Made by a program: the position numbers and the translations under genes
Shown here: positions 48,122 through 56,720 of the stretch, piece after piece
Position numbering within the stretch: position 1 is the stretch's first letter
How the letters are laid out: the number at the start of each line of letters is the position of its first letter
The notes under the pieces: model-generated
The model's database searches: none
The model's input: only the letters and a program-made list of their open reading frames with translations
What the model was told of the DNA's origin: nothing
Assembly (NCBI GenBank): GCA_016281335.1
Contig: JAEEIK010000034.1
Coordinates: 1 to 56,720, forward strand
From: Lachnospiraceae bacterium
GTDB lineage: Bacteria; Bacillota; Clostridia; Lachnospirales; Lachnospiraceae
Direction: 5' to 3'
Length of the DNA: 56,720 nt

Positions 48122-49511
48122 AGCGGTATCTGCGATCCGGATGGGTCGCATAGTATTCACGCTTATCGGTATACATGCCTTTGTCGGCGGAGCGCATGGC
48201 CTGACGGATGTCTTCACCGATCTGCACTACGTGGGTGCCGATGGCAAAATGGAGTCCGTCAACCCTGGCGGCTTCTTCTCTTATGCGGGCTTCTCTTTTC
48301 TTTACTTCGGCTTCATCCATGCCCATGGCGATGACCATGAATTCGTCGCCGCCGGCGCGGTATACGTCGCTGTCGGGGAAAGTCTCTTTTAAGATTGCAG
48401 CGGCTTTTTTCAGAACATTGTCTCCTGCGCTGTGCCCGCTTTCGTCATTAACCTGTTTAAGACCGTTTAAGTCGGCAAAGAGCACGGCATAAGGATAACT
48501 GATCTCCATCTCGCCGTTTATGATATCGTCCACAAGGGCATTCATGGAGTTGCGGTTCTTTGCCTCAGTAAGCATATCCATGGAACTGAGTATCTCCAGC
48601 TTGCTTAAGAGCTGGTAATTGGCAATCTCTGCCGCAATAAAGAAGGTGGAGAGTTCAAGGGTCTCTTTGATCTTAACTGTATTTTCAACATTGAAGTTGA
48701 TCGACCACATAAAGCCGAGGGTTTCATTGTTGTACTTGAGCGGGAAGATAACTATGCTGTGCGCGCCGGCCTCTGTGAGAGACTTATGCCACCCGGGATT
48801 AACGCTTTTCAGCCATTCCATATCGCCTTCGTCTTTGATGATCAGACAGGTGCTGTCGCCGATGGTGGAAGCCCAGGTCTTGCATATATCATAGAAGTCC
48901 TCATTAAGATAGGTATCCATAGGGAGCAGTCCGCAGTTCGGCTTGATAGCCTCACAGAGACTGGAGCAGCGGCGCTTTTTATCATTGATCAAAAGGATGC
49001 AGCAGTGATCCGAATCGCAGATCTGTCTTATATCATCTATGACATCATTGAAAGTCTGCTGTTTATTGTCTGAACCCCGCAGCTTTATGCAGGTCTGAAG
49101 GACCGCAGCTGAGGTATCGGCATCCAGGCTTGCCCTTTGCTCCGAATCCGCTTCCGGCGTCACCTCATAAGAATAGATGCAGTAACCGGTATCTTCCTTA
49201 TCAGAGGTAAGAGGCAGCAGAAACATATTGAGCCAGAGTTTAAACTGGGGAAGTTCAACATAGGTATGCAGGGGCTGGCCGAGTACGGCACAGCGGTAGC
49301 AGAAATCTTCAAAATTCTTGTTTTCGGGGAAATACTCGGCATAAGGAGAATCCGGTATAAAAGCTTTATGCATGGTTGAAAGCATATCATCGCAGTGAGC
49401 CTTGTTCCCGTCAGCTATGCGTATGTTACCGTAGCTTCCGTCCGGAAACTTCTCAACTGACATTATACAGGTCTTGGTCTTATAGGCAGAAAGAATATTC
49501 TCAAAATTCAT
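48120..49511 (-). CDS. GGDEF diguanylate cyclase with PAS- and GAF-like sensor region
   Basis: A 463-aa soluble protein. The N-terminal part (about 1-115) looks PAS-like; the middle (about 130-290, TFNDVIDDIRQICDSDHCCI, GAHSIVIFPLKYNNETLGF) looks like a GAF domain. The C-terminal GGDEF domain (about 300-463) has DMLTEAKNRNSM, the active-site AGGDEF and the usual ADKGMY helix. The RxxD inhibitory site is not evident. It makes c-di-GMP and is the natural counterpart of the HD-GYP receptor at 20382-23918. GGAGGG precedes the ATG. The gene is monocistronic and ends against the terminator of the giant protein gene. Confidence 0.88.
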   Translation of the reverse strand: MNFENILSAYKTKTCIMSVEKFPDGSYGNIRIADGNKAHCDDMLSTMHKAFIPDSPYAEYFPENKNFEDFCYRCAVLGQPLHTYVELPQFKLWLNMFLLPLTSDKEDTGYCIYSYEVTPEADSEQRASLDADTSAAVLQTCIKLRGSDNKQQTFNDVIDDIRQICDSDHCCILLINDKKRRCSSLCEAIKPNCGLLPMDTYLNEDFYDICKTWASTIGDSTCLIIKDEGDMEWLKSVNPGWHKSLTEAGAHSIVIFPLKYNNETLGFMWSINFNVENTVKIKETLELSTFFIAAEIANYQLLSKLEILSSMDMLTEAKNRNSMNALVDDIINGEMEISYPYAVLFADLNGLKQVNDESGHSAGDNVLKKAAAILKETFPDSDVYRAGGDEFMVIAMGMDEAEVKKREARIREEAARVDGLHFAIGTHVVQIGEDIRQAMRSADKGMYTDKREYYATHPDRRYR

Positions 49512-49533
49512 GGTATTTCCCTCCTGAATTCAT

Positions 49534-49562
49534 ATTATACAAAAAACGGCAGACTGCCGCAA
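49534..49562 (-). promoter_or_regulatory. Promoter of the GGDEF gene
   Basis: On the minus strand a weak TTGCGG (49562-49557), a 17-bp spacer holding the hairpin CGGCAG/CTGCCG with TTTTTT, and TATAAT (49539-49534), 22 bp before the ATG. Confidence 0.6.
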
Positions 49563-49589
49563 GCGTTCACAAGCCATGTTTAAGGCGGC

Positions 49590-49618
49590 TTGAGACAAGC
49601 GGCTTTTTATGATAAAAT
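49590..49618 (+). promoter_or_regulatory. Promoter of the rhomboid-phosphatase-ATPase operon
   Basis: TTGAGA (49590-49595), a 17-bp spacer and TAAAAT (49613-49618), 33 bp before the rhomboid start. Confidence 0.75.
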
Positions 49619-49651
49619 ACAAGGTTATAAGATGATTGAAAGGAATACAAA

Positions 49652-50221
49652 ATGAAGAAGAAAATAAAGATAACTTTCAATGCGCCGGTGGTGCTTACAT
49701 TTGCACTTATAAGTCTGCTGGCGCTGATACTTTCTTATATTACCTTCGGGGTGAGCAATAAGCTGCTGTTCATGACTTACCGTTCTTCGCTGCTTTCGCC
49801 CCTGACGTATCTGAGACTGTTTACCCATGTGCTGGGACACAGCGGCTGGGCGCATTTCATAGGAAACATGGCATATATACTGCTGCTTGGACCTATGCTG
49901 GAAGAGAAATACGGTTCTTCCGAGATCATATGGATAATCGTAAGTACCGCAGTGGTGACAGGTCTGGTCAACTGCCTGCTGTTCCCACTGACAGCGCTTT
50001 GCGGGGCCAGCGGTGTCGTATTTGCATTTATACTGCTGACTTCCTTTACAAGCTTTAAGCAGGGGGAACTGCCAGTATCGGTGATCCTGGTAGCTATGAT
50101 CTATATAGGCCAGCAGGTCTATGACGGGCTCTTTGTACAGGACAATATCTCCAATCTTTCACACATCATAGGCGGTTTGGTGGGGGCAGTCATCGGATAC
50201 AGACTGAATAAAAAGAAATGA
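49652..50221 (+). CDS. Rhomboid-family intramembrane serine protease
   Basis: A 189-aa protein with six membrane helices. The catalytic pair is Ser120 in CGASGVVFA and His171 in NLSHIIGGLVGA; HFIGNMAYILLLGPMLEEKYG is the helix-2 signature with the conserved His and Asn. Rhomboids cut transmembrane segments of substrate proteins; bacterial substrates are mostly unknown. It starts the operon behind AAAGGAAT and overlaps the phosphatase gene by 4 bp (ATGA). All catalytic residues are present, so activity is expected. Confidence 0.93.
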   Translation: MKKKIKITFNAPVVLTFALISLLALILSYITFGVSNKLLFMTYRSSLLSPLTYLRLFTHVLGHSGWAHFIGNMAYILLLGPMLEEKYGSSEIIWIIVSTAVVTGLVNCLLFPLTALCGASGVVFAFILLTSFTSFKQGELPVSVILVAMIYIGQQVYDGLFVQDNISNLSHIIGGLVGAVIGYRLNKKK

Positions 50222-50778
50222 GCGGGAAGCTGTATATAATGCGTCATGGCAGGACGGACTGGAATGACCGGCACAAGCTGCAGGGTCAGACGGAGATACC
50301 GCTTAATGAAGAAGGCAGGAAAATGGCTGCTGCGGCAGCGGAAGAATATAAGGATGTGCACTTTGATGTGGCCTTCTGCTCCCCGCTGATCCGGGCAGTG
50401 GAGACGGCAGAGATACTGCTGAAAGGCAGAGGGATACCGATCATCTGCGATGACAGGCTCAAAGAGGTGCGTTTCGGCATATATGAAGGCATAGAGAACA
50501 GCTTTGATATCCCGGACTGTCCGGTGAATGTGTTTTTCTTCGAACCGCAAAATTATAACGATCCGCCGGAAGGGGCCGAGAGCATAGATGAGCTGATGGA
50601 GCGGACCGGGGAGTTTCTGAAAGAGAAGGTTGAGCCTGAACTTGAGGCCGGAAAGGATGTGCTGATAGTCGGCCACGGAGCCATGAATTCGGCCATAATA
50701 ACCCGGGTGAAGAACAGGGAAAAGAGTGAATTCTGGAAGGATGGCATAGAGAACTGTAAACTCATGAGACTCAGATAA
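50218..50778 (+). CDS. Histidine phosphatase family protein (phosphoglycerate mutase-like)
   Basis: A 186-aa enzyme of the branch-1 histidine phosphatases. The phospho-accepting His lies in IMRHGRTDWN (RHG), the second Arg in FCSPLIRAVETAEILL, Glu in LKEVRFGIYEG, and the second His in VLIVGHGAMNSAI. The loop VFFFEPQNYNDPPEGAES is typical of Lachnospiraceae members. Substrates range from sugar phosphates to alpha-ribazole phosphate, so none is assigned. It is translationally coupled to the rhomboid gene. Confidence 0.9.
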   Translation: MSGKLYIMRHGRTDWNDRHKLQGQTEIPLNEEGRKMAAAAAEEYKDVHFDVAFCSPLIRAVETAEILLKGRGIPIICDDRLKEVRFGIYEGIENSFDIPDCPVNVFFFEPQNYNDPPEGAESIDELMERTGEFLKEKVEPELEAGKDVLIVGHGAMNSAIITRVKNREKSEFWKDGIENCKLMRLR

Positions 50779-50791
50779 GGGGGAGATGTGA

Positions 50792-51337
50792 ATGAACTTT
50801 AACATGAATGACGGCAATCTGAATCCGGAAACGGAGAAGGGCATCAGCATCGCTTCGGCGGGAATAGGAGCAGTAAAGTATCTGGTGGCCGCAGGAGCCA
50901 TGCTGTATATACTCTTTGGCAACGACCTTATTGATAAATTCGAGGGAACAGGTGATCAGGTATTGATGTCTGTTGCCGGGGCGATGAAGATAATGCTGGC
51001 TGCCTTTCTTATCATGTGCGTGGCGGCATTTATACAGAATCTGATACTGCTGATAATCTTGCTTAAAGGTGATCAGGAGACGGATTTCGGTATGAGGTTC
51101 ATAAAGATCTCCGGAGTGATACAGCAAAGCGCAGGTCTTGTGATACAGTTCGTGATGGGGGCGGTATTTGCAGTTGTCGGCATCTGGTCCATGACGGGAG
51201 CCGGCGGAGTTATTAAGGAAGGCGACGAGAATGGATTCCTGATAGTGGGAGGTATCTTTGCCATAGCCGGTATAGGCTGCGCCGTCGGGGCCATTATAGG
51301 TTTAGTTAAAACAGCAAAAGGAGCATTGGGAGAATAA
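50792..51337 (+). CDS. Hypothetical four-helix membrane protein
   Basis: A 181-aa protein with a hydrophilic, Asn-rich start (MNFNMNDGNLNPETEKG) and four likely membrane helices (about 25-45, 60-90, 110-135, 147-170) with Gly/Ala-rich faces (IGAVKYLVAAGAMLYILFG, GIFAIAGIGCAVGAIIGLV). I do not recognise a family. Its stop overlaps the ATG of the P-type ATPase by 1 bp, so it is probably made together with the pump and might be an accessory subunit. GGGGGAG precedes the start. Confidence 0.7.
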   Translation: MNFNMNDGNLNPETEKGISIASAGIGAVKYLVAAGAMLYILFGNDLIDKFEGTGDQVLMSVAGAMKIMLAAFLIMCVAAFIQNLILLIILLKGDQETDFGMRFIKISGVIQQSAGLVIQFVMGAVFAVVGIWSMTGAGGVIKEGDENGFLIVGGIFAIAGIGCAVGAIIGLVKTAKGALGE

Positions 51338-53967
51338 TGAAAACCAAGGGATTAACAAGCGCTGAAGTACTTGAGAGAGCGAAGGACGGGAAGAACGTTC
51401 TGACACAGGGTAAAAAGAAGAGCCTGTTTTCAGTGATACTTTCACAGTTTGCTTCACCACTGCTGATATTATTGATCGTTGCAGCTGTGATCTCCATAGC
51501 AACCGGAGAGCTGATCGACGGCATCATAATAATCATCGTCGTACTGGCAAACGTGATCATCGGAACACTGCAGGAGCTGTCGGCAGAGAAGTCGGTGGAA
51601 GCACTGAAACAGATAAATGCTTCTACCGCAGTGGTCATAAGGGACGGAGCGGAGAAAGAGATACCCGCATCTGCGCTGGTGGTCGGTGATTACGTGATAC
51701 TTGAAGCGGGACGCGTGATCCCGGCGGATCTGCATCTGGTACAGACCAGTTCACTGAAGGTAAATGAGTCGGCTCTTACAGGTGAGAGCCTTGCCGTTGA
51801 AAAAGACTGTAACGATAAAAGTGATGAGAAGACGCCTCTCGGAGACCGCAGGGACAAGGCCTTCATGTCCACGCTGGTGGAATACGGAAGAGGCGAGGGC
51901 ATAGTAGAAAGGATAGGTGACAACACCCAGATCGGCAAGATCTCAGGCATGCTCAACAGCATCACCAAACAGGAGACGCCGCTTCAGAAGAATCTTAACA
52001 GCATCTCAATGGTGCTGGGTATCGCGGGCGTGGTACTCTGCATACTCATGTTCGTGTGCCAGATCTTCATCTATGATACCGAGATCATAGAGACGCTGAT
52101 GATCTCCATAGCCTTTGCGGTAGCAGTCATACCCGAAGGACTGGCAACAGTGGTGACGCTGGTGCTTTCCGCAGGCATACAGAAGATGAGTAAGAGAAAC
52201 GCCATAGTCAAACAGCTGCATGCTGTGGAGACTCTCGGCGCGGTCAATGTGATCTGCTCGGATAAGACCGGAACACTGACCCAGAATAAGATGACAGTGG
52301 TCAGATGGTATCTCTGCGGAGAGGAAAAGGAAGCGGGCAAAGTAAAGACGGAGGATCCTGTATTCTCCAAACTGCTGACCGGCTTCCTTGCTTGCAATGA
52401 TGCAAAGTATTCGGAAGAGACAGGGGAAGAGATAGGCGATCCCACGGAGACCGCTTTTATCAAGTACGTTAAGGATAATAAGCTGGGCTATGATGAGATC
52501 ATGTCCGGCATAAGCCGCTTTGACGAGATACCCTTTGATTCAGACAGGAAGATGATGACTACTCTGGACAGGGTGGAAAAGAGCGGAAATACGCTCAACG
52601 TCTCCTTCACCAAGGGAGCCATAGATTCGGTGATCGTGAACTGTGACCGTATCCTTGATGAAAAGGGCGTAAGGAAGATAACGAATGAGGACGTGCTGCT
52701 GGCAAGCCACTGCGCCGAAAAGATGAGCTCAGAGGCCTTGAGAGTCCTGGCTCTTGCATATCGTGAAGGGGATGAGAAACCTCAGGAGAAGGATATGATC
52801 TTTGCCGGACTTGCGGCCATGATCGATCCGCCCAAAGAGGGAGTTAAAGAGACTGTGGATCAGTGCCACCACGCAGGCATCGATGTGGCCATGATCACCG
52901 GTGATCACAAGATCACGGCTTTTGCCATAGCAAAGGAACTGGATATAGCAACGGATATATCCCAGAGCATCTCCGGTGCCGAGATCGACGCGACGGACCC
53001 GGAAGAATTCAGGAAGAACGTACTTAATTACCGTGTATTTGCCAGGGTATCACCTGAGAACAAAGTTCAGATAGTACAGGCTTTCCAGTCCCACGGCAAG
53101 ATCTGTTCCATGACCGGTGACGGCGTGAATGACGCGCCATCGCTTAAGGCTGCGGACATAGGCGTGGCCATGGGCATAGGCGGAACGGAGGTGGCAAAGG
53201 ATGCCGCCGAGATGATACTTGTGGATGACAACTTCATCACGATCAAGAATGCCGTGATGGAAGGAAGGAACCTGTTCAACAATATCAAGAAATCCGTGGT
53301 CTATCTCTTAAGATCCAACTTCGGAGAAGTGGTGCTGATGGCGTCCGCAATTTTTGCGGGACTGTCCGCGCCGCTCTCAACCATACAGATACTCTGGGTG
53401 AACCTTCTTACCGACACTGCGCCTTCACTGGCGCTGGGCATGGATGTAGGAAGCGATGCCGTAATGAACGAGAAGCCGAGGGATGTGAAGAGCGGGATAC
53501 TTAATAAGGGCGATTATCTCAATATAGTGATACAGGGCGTGATAAGCGGATGCGCAGCTCTGTTTGCCTTCCTGTTTCCCTATATAGCAAGATACGGGGC
53601 AAACGATATAGCAGGAGTGATAGGCAGTGATCCGGAACTGCTGAAGCTCTGCAGGACCTACTGCTTCAGCACACTTGCCATCAACGAGCTTTTGATGGCC
53701 TATGTCTGCAAAACAAAGGGAAGCCTCGCTTTTGCAACGAAGGAATCCTGGAATAATAAAGTGCTCAATAGCATAACGCTGGTGGGGATAGTACTGCAGC
53801 TTTCGGTACTCGTGATATCGCCATTGCGTTCATTGCTGAAACTCGCAGAAGTTGGTATCGGAGATATATTAATCATCATACTGATCGCTGTAGCAGGGGT
53901 GCTGGTCAACGCAGCTATCACACTTGCAAAAGAACGACTGGACATAAAGAAGGAAAGAAATATATAA
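51337..53967 (+). CDS. P-type cation-transporting ATPase, Ca2+ (P2) type
   Basis: An 876-aa pump. The actuator motif TGES (about 148), the PEGL motif of helix 4 (AVIPEGLATVVT, about 266), the phosphorylation site CSDKTGTLTQN with Asp309 and the hinge TGDGVNDAPSLKAADIG (about 593) are all intact. So is the helix-6 cation site WVNLLTDTAPSLALGMD (about 687-703). The Asn and Asp of that helix, together with PEGL Glu, are the SERCA/PMCA-like Ca2+ ligands. It probably exports Ca2+, or less likely Mn2+ or Na+. It overlaps the small membrane protein gene by 1 bp and is followed after 24 bp by a large protein of unknown function. Confidence 0.93.
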   Translation: MKTKGLTSAEVLERAKDGKNVLTQGKKKSLFSVILSQFASPLLILLIVAAVISIATGELIDGIIIIIVVLANVIIGTLQELSAEKSVEALKQINASTAVVIRDGAEKEIPASALVVGDYVILEAGRVIPADLHLVQTSSLKVNESALTGESLAVEKDCNDKSDEKTPLGDRRDKAFMSTLVEYGRGEGIVERIGDNTQIGKISGMLNSITKQETPLQKNLNSISMVLGIAGVVLCILMFVCQIFIYDTEIIETLMISIAFAVAVIPEGLATVVTLVLSAGIQKMSKRNAIVKQLHAVETLGAVNVICSDKTGTLTQNKMTVVRWYLCGEEKEAGKVKTEDPVFSKLLTGFLACNDAKYSEETGEEIGDPTETAFIKYVKDNKLGYDEIMSGISRFDEIPFDSDRKMMTTLDRVEKSGNTLNVSFTKGAIDSVIVNCDRILDEKGVRKITNEDVLLASHCAEKMSSEALRVLALAYREGDEKPQEKDMIFAGLAAMIDPPKEGVKETVDQCHHAGIDVAMITGDHKITAFAIAKELDIATDISQSISGAEIDATDPEEFRKNVLNYRVFARVSPENKVQIVQAFQSHGKICSMTGDGVNDAPSLKAADIGVAMGIGGTEVAKDAAEMILVDDNFITIKNAVMEGRNLFNNIKKSVVYLLRSNFGEVVLMASAIFAGLSAPLSTIQILWVNLLTDTAPSLALGMDVGSDAVMNEKPRDVKSGILNKGDYLNIVIQGVISGCAALFAFLFPYIARYGANDIAGVIGSDPELLKLCRTYCFSTLAINELLMAYVCKTKGSLAFATKESWNNKVLNSITLVGIVLQLSVLVISPLRSLLKLAEVGIGDILIIILIAVAGVLVNAAITLAKERLDIKKERNI

Positions 53968-53991
53968 AAACAAGGATGGAGGTATTGAAAA

Positions 53992-56082
53992 ATGGCTGAT
54001 TATCTGTTTGAAGCAAAATATGATCCCTCGGGTAAGAAGTATGCTTACACTGAGAAAAAGCTGGTGCTGACACATCTGCTGCATAGCGCTGTCCAGCAAT
54101 TGAGCGGATTGGGACAGATCCTCAGTGAAGAAGAGAATAAAGAGGTTGAAGACCTCATGGAAGCTCTGGTGATGGAGAAGGAGAAACCGTTTCCGCAGGA
54201 TGAGGCAAAAAACTATTCCGAGTTTAACGGTGAGGGAGTCGAGATCCACAGTAACCAGTTCACACTGTATTATGAAGAGAAAGATGAGCAGTGGATAGAG
54301 GAAAAGCTGGAGAGGGTAAAGGAACTCAACCGGAAACTGGCGGAGAAGATAAAGATACCTGAGATGTCTGAATTCTACAGGATAAATGCGGAACTTATCG
54401 ACATTTCAAAGGGAAATTTTTATCAGGCGGTAGAAGAGAACCCCTTCCTCGGGAGCCTTGTGGCCAGCCGTACTGCCATTGTCAAGTCCTCAGAGAGTAT
54501 GCCGATGGAGAAGGCAGTCAATGGTATGAAGGGACTGGATGAGGCACAGAAAAACCTCCCGGAAAACCAGAAGGTGGATATCTTTGCTGACTATATGACC
54601 GTGCTCAACGGCGGTGAGGGAGAACTGGCTGCGGAATATCAGCGTCAGGAACTGGACAGAGACGGCTGGGAGGATCAGGAGGCTGTCGATGAATATGCAA
54701 AGAAGCTCCGCAGGGAACATCAGAAGATCATAGATGCCTTTGAACGGCTGTGTGAAGTAGAGGATAAGGGGCAGTACGATGCTTATATCAATAATATTCT
54801 TAATCACTTAACGGAACAAAGACCTGCAAATAATGGTGAAGGCGCCATAAGAGGACTGACCGCGGCTATCGGAGCCATGAAAGGGGAAGTGCATGCCCTT
54901 GACAAAGGCTGGGGAGCCAGGGATGTGGGCATCTTTTCTGTATTCGGAGCCATAGAGGGAGGCATAAATAAGGCAAAACATATCCTGACTGATAAGGATC
55001 AGATCGAGATGAACAAAGTTCTTGAGGAGGACTTTAAAAAATTTAAGGATAAATACTGGGATCTGGAAAATCCTACTGCAGAGGAAAAACTTCAGATAAG
55101 CCGGGAGTTAAAAGGCTTTATCAGCAAATACCGCAGTTATCCTGCCTTTTCCTGGGCTTCTTCGTCATTTTCAAGGATGGAGAAATGTCTTGCAGATATA
55201 CGAAAGGATGCGGAAAAAGAATATGCCGAAGAGCACAGCGCTTCCGAGGTCTCTAAGAGGGATGATAAGGAATACCAGAATGTGCTTGATTATTATGAAC
55301 AGCTGCAGGATGTCATGGACAGCGTAAAAAGGATAAAAGAAACCTTCAATAAGATAGAAGAGATCATGACGAATGATGAAAAAAGGAGGATGCAAGATCA
55401 CAAACTGCCTGAAACCGGCTTATACAGGACGATGAGGTCCGCGCTTAATGAGCTGACACCTAAGAAAAAGGAGCTGACACCTGATAATATCAATCTCAAC
55501 CTTAGCAGGCTGGTGGCAGTCATGGATAAAATGAAGGAGCTGCAGCCGGGAGTCCTGCCGGCAGACATGATAGGGCTTGCCCGTGACGGGAAAGAGCTTC
55601 TGGGTAATCCTGTGCCTGAAATGAATGCAAAGCTTAAGGGTTCCGTTGATTATAACCGTCCTTTTAGGGAAAGCATGGAAGTGATGATGAGGAGCGGGAA
55701 GAATAAGGCTGCGGTCTATGTTGCAGGCGGGCTGATGGATCTTAAAAATGACAATCCCGACAATATCCTAGGCGGAGCGGAGTTCGAAGTGGTCGGTGAT
55801 GACGAGATACGTGCGGCAAAAGCCGGAGCCATAGACCGTAAGCGTTATGAGGCAGAACATAAGGAGGAACTGGAAGCCACCGCAAAGAGAAATCTGGAGG
55901 AACGCAAGGCCAGGGAGAAAGCCGAAAAGAATGGTAAGAAAGGCAAGAGCAGCAAGACGGATGTGAAACATCTGATAATTGAAGAAGGCATAGAGGAGCC
56001 TGAAAGGGAGAGTACAGGCAGGAGATCAAAGGACAGCGATCAGCCTGCAAAGGAGATAAAAAAGTCCGGAAAGAAGAAATGA
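53992..56082 (+). CDS. Large cytoplasmic helical protein of unknown function
   Basis: A 696-aa, strongly charged, mostly helical protein with no signal peptide or clear membrane helix. Residues about 1-140 are acidic (LSEEENKEVEDLMEALVMEK), and several coiled-coil-like stretches follow (WIEEKLERVKELNRKLAEKI, YYEQLQDVMDSVKRIKETF). One Gly-rich stretch (GIFSVFGAIEGGINKAKHIL, about 320-340) is mildly hydrophobic. The last 90 residues are a basic, low-complexity tail (EERKAREKAEKNGKKGKSSK). I recognise no family. GGAGG precedes the ATG. It lies 24 bp after the ATPase, so it is probably in the same operon. A scaffold or secreted-effector role would be speculation. Confidence 0.78.
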   Translation: MADYLFEAKYDPSGKKYAYTEKKLVLTHLLHSAVQQLSGLGQILSEEENKEVEDLMEALVMEKEKPFPQDEAKNYSEFNGEGVEIHSNQFTLYYEEKDEQWIEEKLERVKELNRKLAEKIKIPEMSEFYRINAELIDISKGNFYQAVEENPFLGSLVASRTAIVKSSESMPMEKAVNGMKGLDEAQKNLPENQKVDIFADYMTVLNGGEGELAAEYQRQELDRDGWEDQEAVDEYAKKLRREHQKIIDAFERLCEVEDKGQYDAYINNILNHLTEQRPANNGEGAIRGLTAAIGAMKGEVHALDKGWGARDVGIFSVFGAIEGGINKAKHILTDKDQIEMNKVLEEDFKKFKDKYWDLENPTAEEKLQISRELKGFISKYRSYPAFSWASSSFSRMEKCLADIRKDAEKEYAEEHSASEVSKRDDKEYQNVLDYYEQLQDVMDSVKRIKETFNKIEEIMTNDEKRRMQDHKLPETGLYRTMRSALNELTPKKKELTPDNINLNLSRLVAVMDKMKELQPGVLPADMIGLARDGKELLGNPVPEMNAKLKGSVDYNRPFRESMEVMMRSGKNKAAVYVAGGLMDLKNDNPDNILGGAEFEVVGDDEIRAAKAGAIDRKRYEAEHKEELEATAKRNLEERKAREKAEKNGKKGKSSKTDVKHLIIEEGIEEPERESTGRRSKDSDQPAKEIKKSGKKK

Positions 56083-56102
56083 TAACTGTATAAAGGCATA
56101 AA

Positions 56103-56134
56103 AAAAGAGCGGCGCTGATCAGCGCCGCTCTTTT
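56103..56134. terminator. Bidirectional terminator
   Basis: GAGCGGCGCTGA and TCAGCGCCGCTC form a perfect 12-bp palindrome (56107-56130) flanked by A6 and T4. It serves the unknown 696-aa gene on the plus strand and the GGGtGRT gene on the minus strand. Confidence 0.9.
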
Positions 56135-56142
56135 AAGTATAT

Positions 56143-56720
56143 TTAGAACTTACCTGCCTTTGCAGCCTCTTCGATGGAAACTGCGGTAGAAACTGTCATA
56201 CCTACCATAGGGTTGTTGCCGGCACCGATCAGACCCATCATCTCAACGTGAGCGGGAACTGAAGAAGAACCTGCGAACTGTGCATCTGAATGCATACGGC
56301 CCATGGTATCGGTCATACCGTAGGAAGCGGGACCTGCAGCCATGTTATCGGGATGAAGTGTACGGCCTGTGCCGCCGCCCGATGCAACCGAGAAATACTT
56401 CTTGCCTGCTTCAAGGCGTTCCTTCTTGTAGGTACCTGCAACGGGATGCTGGAAACGGGTAGGGTTGGTTGAGTTACCGGTGATGGAAACGTCAACGTTC
56501 TCTTTCCACATGATAGCAACGCCTTCGCAAACATCGTTTGCACCGTAGCAGTTAACCTTTGCACGGGGGCTGTTAGCATCCTTGGAGTAGCACTTTCTGA
56601 ATACTTCCTTTACGGTGTTGGTGTAAGGATCGTACTCGGTTTCAACGAAAGTGAATCCATTGATTCTGGAGATGATCTGTGCAGCGTCTTTGCCAAGTCC
56701 GTTAAGGATAACGCGAAGGG
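56143..56720 (-). CDS. GGGtGRT-family protein, 5' end outside the window
   Basis: The last 191 residues of a protein whose frame stays open to the right edge (first in-window residues LRVILNGLGKDAAQIISRIN). The name-giving motif is visible as FSVASGGGTGRTLHPDNMAAG. Other conserved parts are KVNCYGANDVCEGVAIMWKE, FQHPVAGTYKKERLEAGKKY, and MIGAGNNPMVGMTV-like GLIGAGNNPMVGMTVSTA near the C-terminus. The internal Met at 56509-56511 is not the start. The family is a conserved, cytoplasmic, glycine-rich group in Clostridia without an established function. The gene is followed by the bidirectional terminator. Confidence 0.85.
   Translation of the reverse strand, partial: LRVILNGLGKDAAQIISRINGFTFVETEYDPYTNTVKEVFRKCYSKDANSPRAKVNCYGANDVCEGVAIMWKENVDVSITGNSTNPTRFQHPVAGTYKKERLEAGKKYFSVASGGGTGRTLHPDNMAAGPASYGMTDTMGRMHSDAQFAGSSSVPAHVEMMGLIGAGNNPMVGMTVSTAVSIEEAAKAGKF

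Overview
The window reads as a chromosomal segment of an anaerobic Firmicute of class Clostridia, most likely Lachnospiraceae. The grounds are family content (SpoVB-like flippase, YtrA-type GntR operon, a TlpA / CxxC peptide / NapH-like redox module, the GGGtGRT family, InlB-type and BIG2 surface proteins, an intracellular GH120-like xylosidase), strong AGGAGG ribosome-binding sites, heavy AGA/AGG/ATA codon use and moderate GC. No tRNA, rRNA, CRISPR array, phage or insertion-sequence transposase was seen. The genus cannot be fixed from the sequence.

Layout. 1-480 is non-coding: part of a rod-like structured RNA (minus strand, running off the left edge), a 158-bp element with long terminal inverted repeats, and the ridA terminator. 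478-2882 (minus) is a tightly overlapping operon of a 68-aa protein, a SpoVB/MurJ-type flippase, an 82-aa protein and ridA. From a divergent promoter, 3022-8241 (plus) holds a GNAT acetyltransferase, argJ, argB, argD (the acetylated cycle of arginine synthesis) and an orphan solute-binding protein. 8344-14431 is a DNA-uptake operon in which a two-component system and a GerMN lipoprotein sit between comEA and comEC. 14505-15536 has 73-bp palindromic tandem repeats and a PD-(D/E)XK-like protein. 15955-19168 has two lipoproteins that share a C-terminal module and an upstream element, and they flank two opposing HAD-like genes, one fused to a ParB/sulfiredoxin-like domain.

20382-25114 is the most unusual locus. 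A 1178-aa receptor joins an ECF-S-like membrane domain, an extracellular beta-propeller with Y_Y_Y domain, a transmembrane helix and a cytoplasmic HD-GYP domain, and it overlaps by 4 bp a membrane-anchored BMP/PnrA-type ligand-binding protein. I propose a ligand sensor that feeds c-di-GMP turnover; a GGDEF protein lies at 48120-49511. 25211-28998 is an ABC exporter operon with a CPBP protease and a YtrA-like repressor, and a perfect palindrome lies on its promoter. 29056-32103 is a 7TM-DISM-type kinase, a response regulator and a NUDIX hydrolase. 32085-34022 holds a GH26 glycosidase (minus) and an apparently leaderless SPOUT methyltransferase. 34096-35665 is a thiol/iron-sulfur redox module. 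35806-48034 has two giant paralogous secreted proteins on either side of a GH120-like beta-xylosidase and a GT-C glycosyltransferase. 49652-56082 has a rhomboid protease, a histidine phosphatase, a small membrane protein, a Ca2+-type P-type ATPase and a 696-aa protein of unknown function. The right edge cuts into a GGGtGRT-family gene.

Three small repeat families punctuate the intergenic space. Copies act as terminators, precede both giant surface-protein genes, and in two places supply the C-terminal codons and stop of the upstream gene. Two genes (the acyltransferase and the SPOUT methyltransferase) have a TATAAT box exactly 7 nt before their ATG and no ribosome-binding site, so they look leaderless. 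All functional statements are read from sequence by eye; no database search was run.
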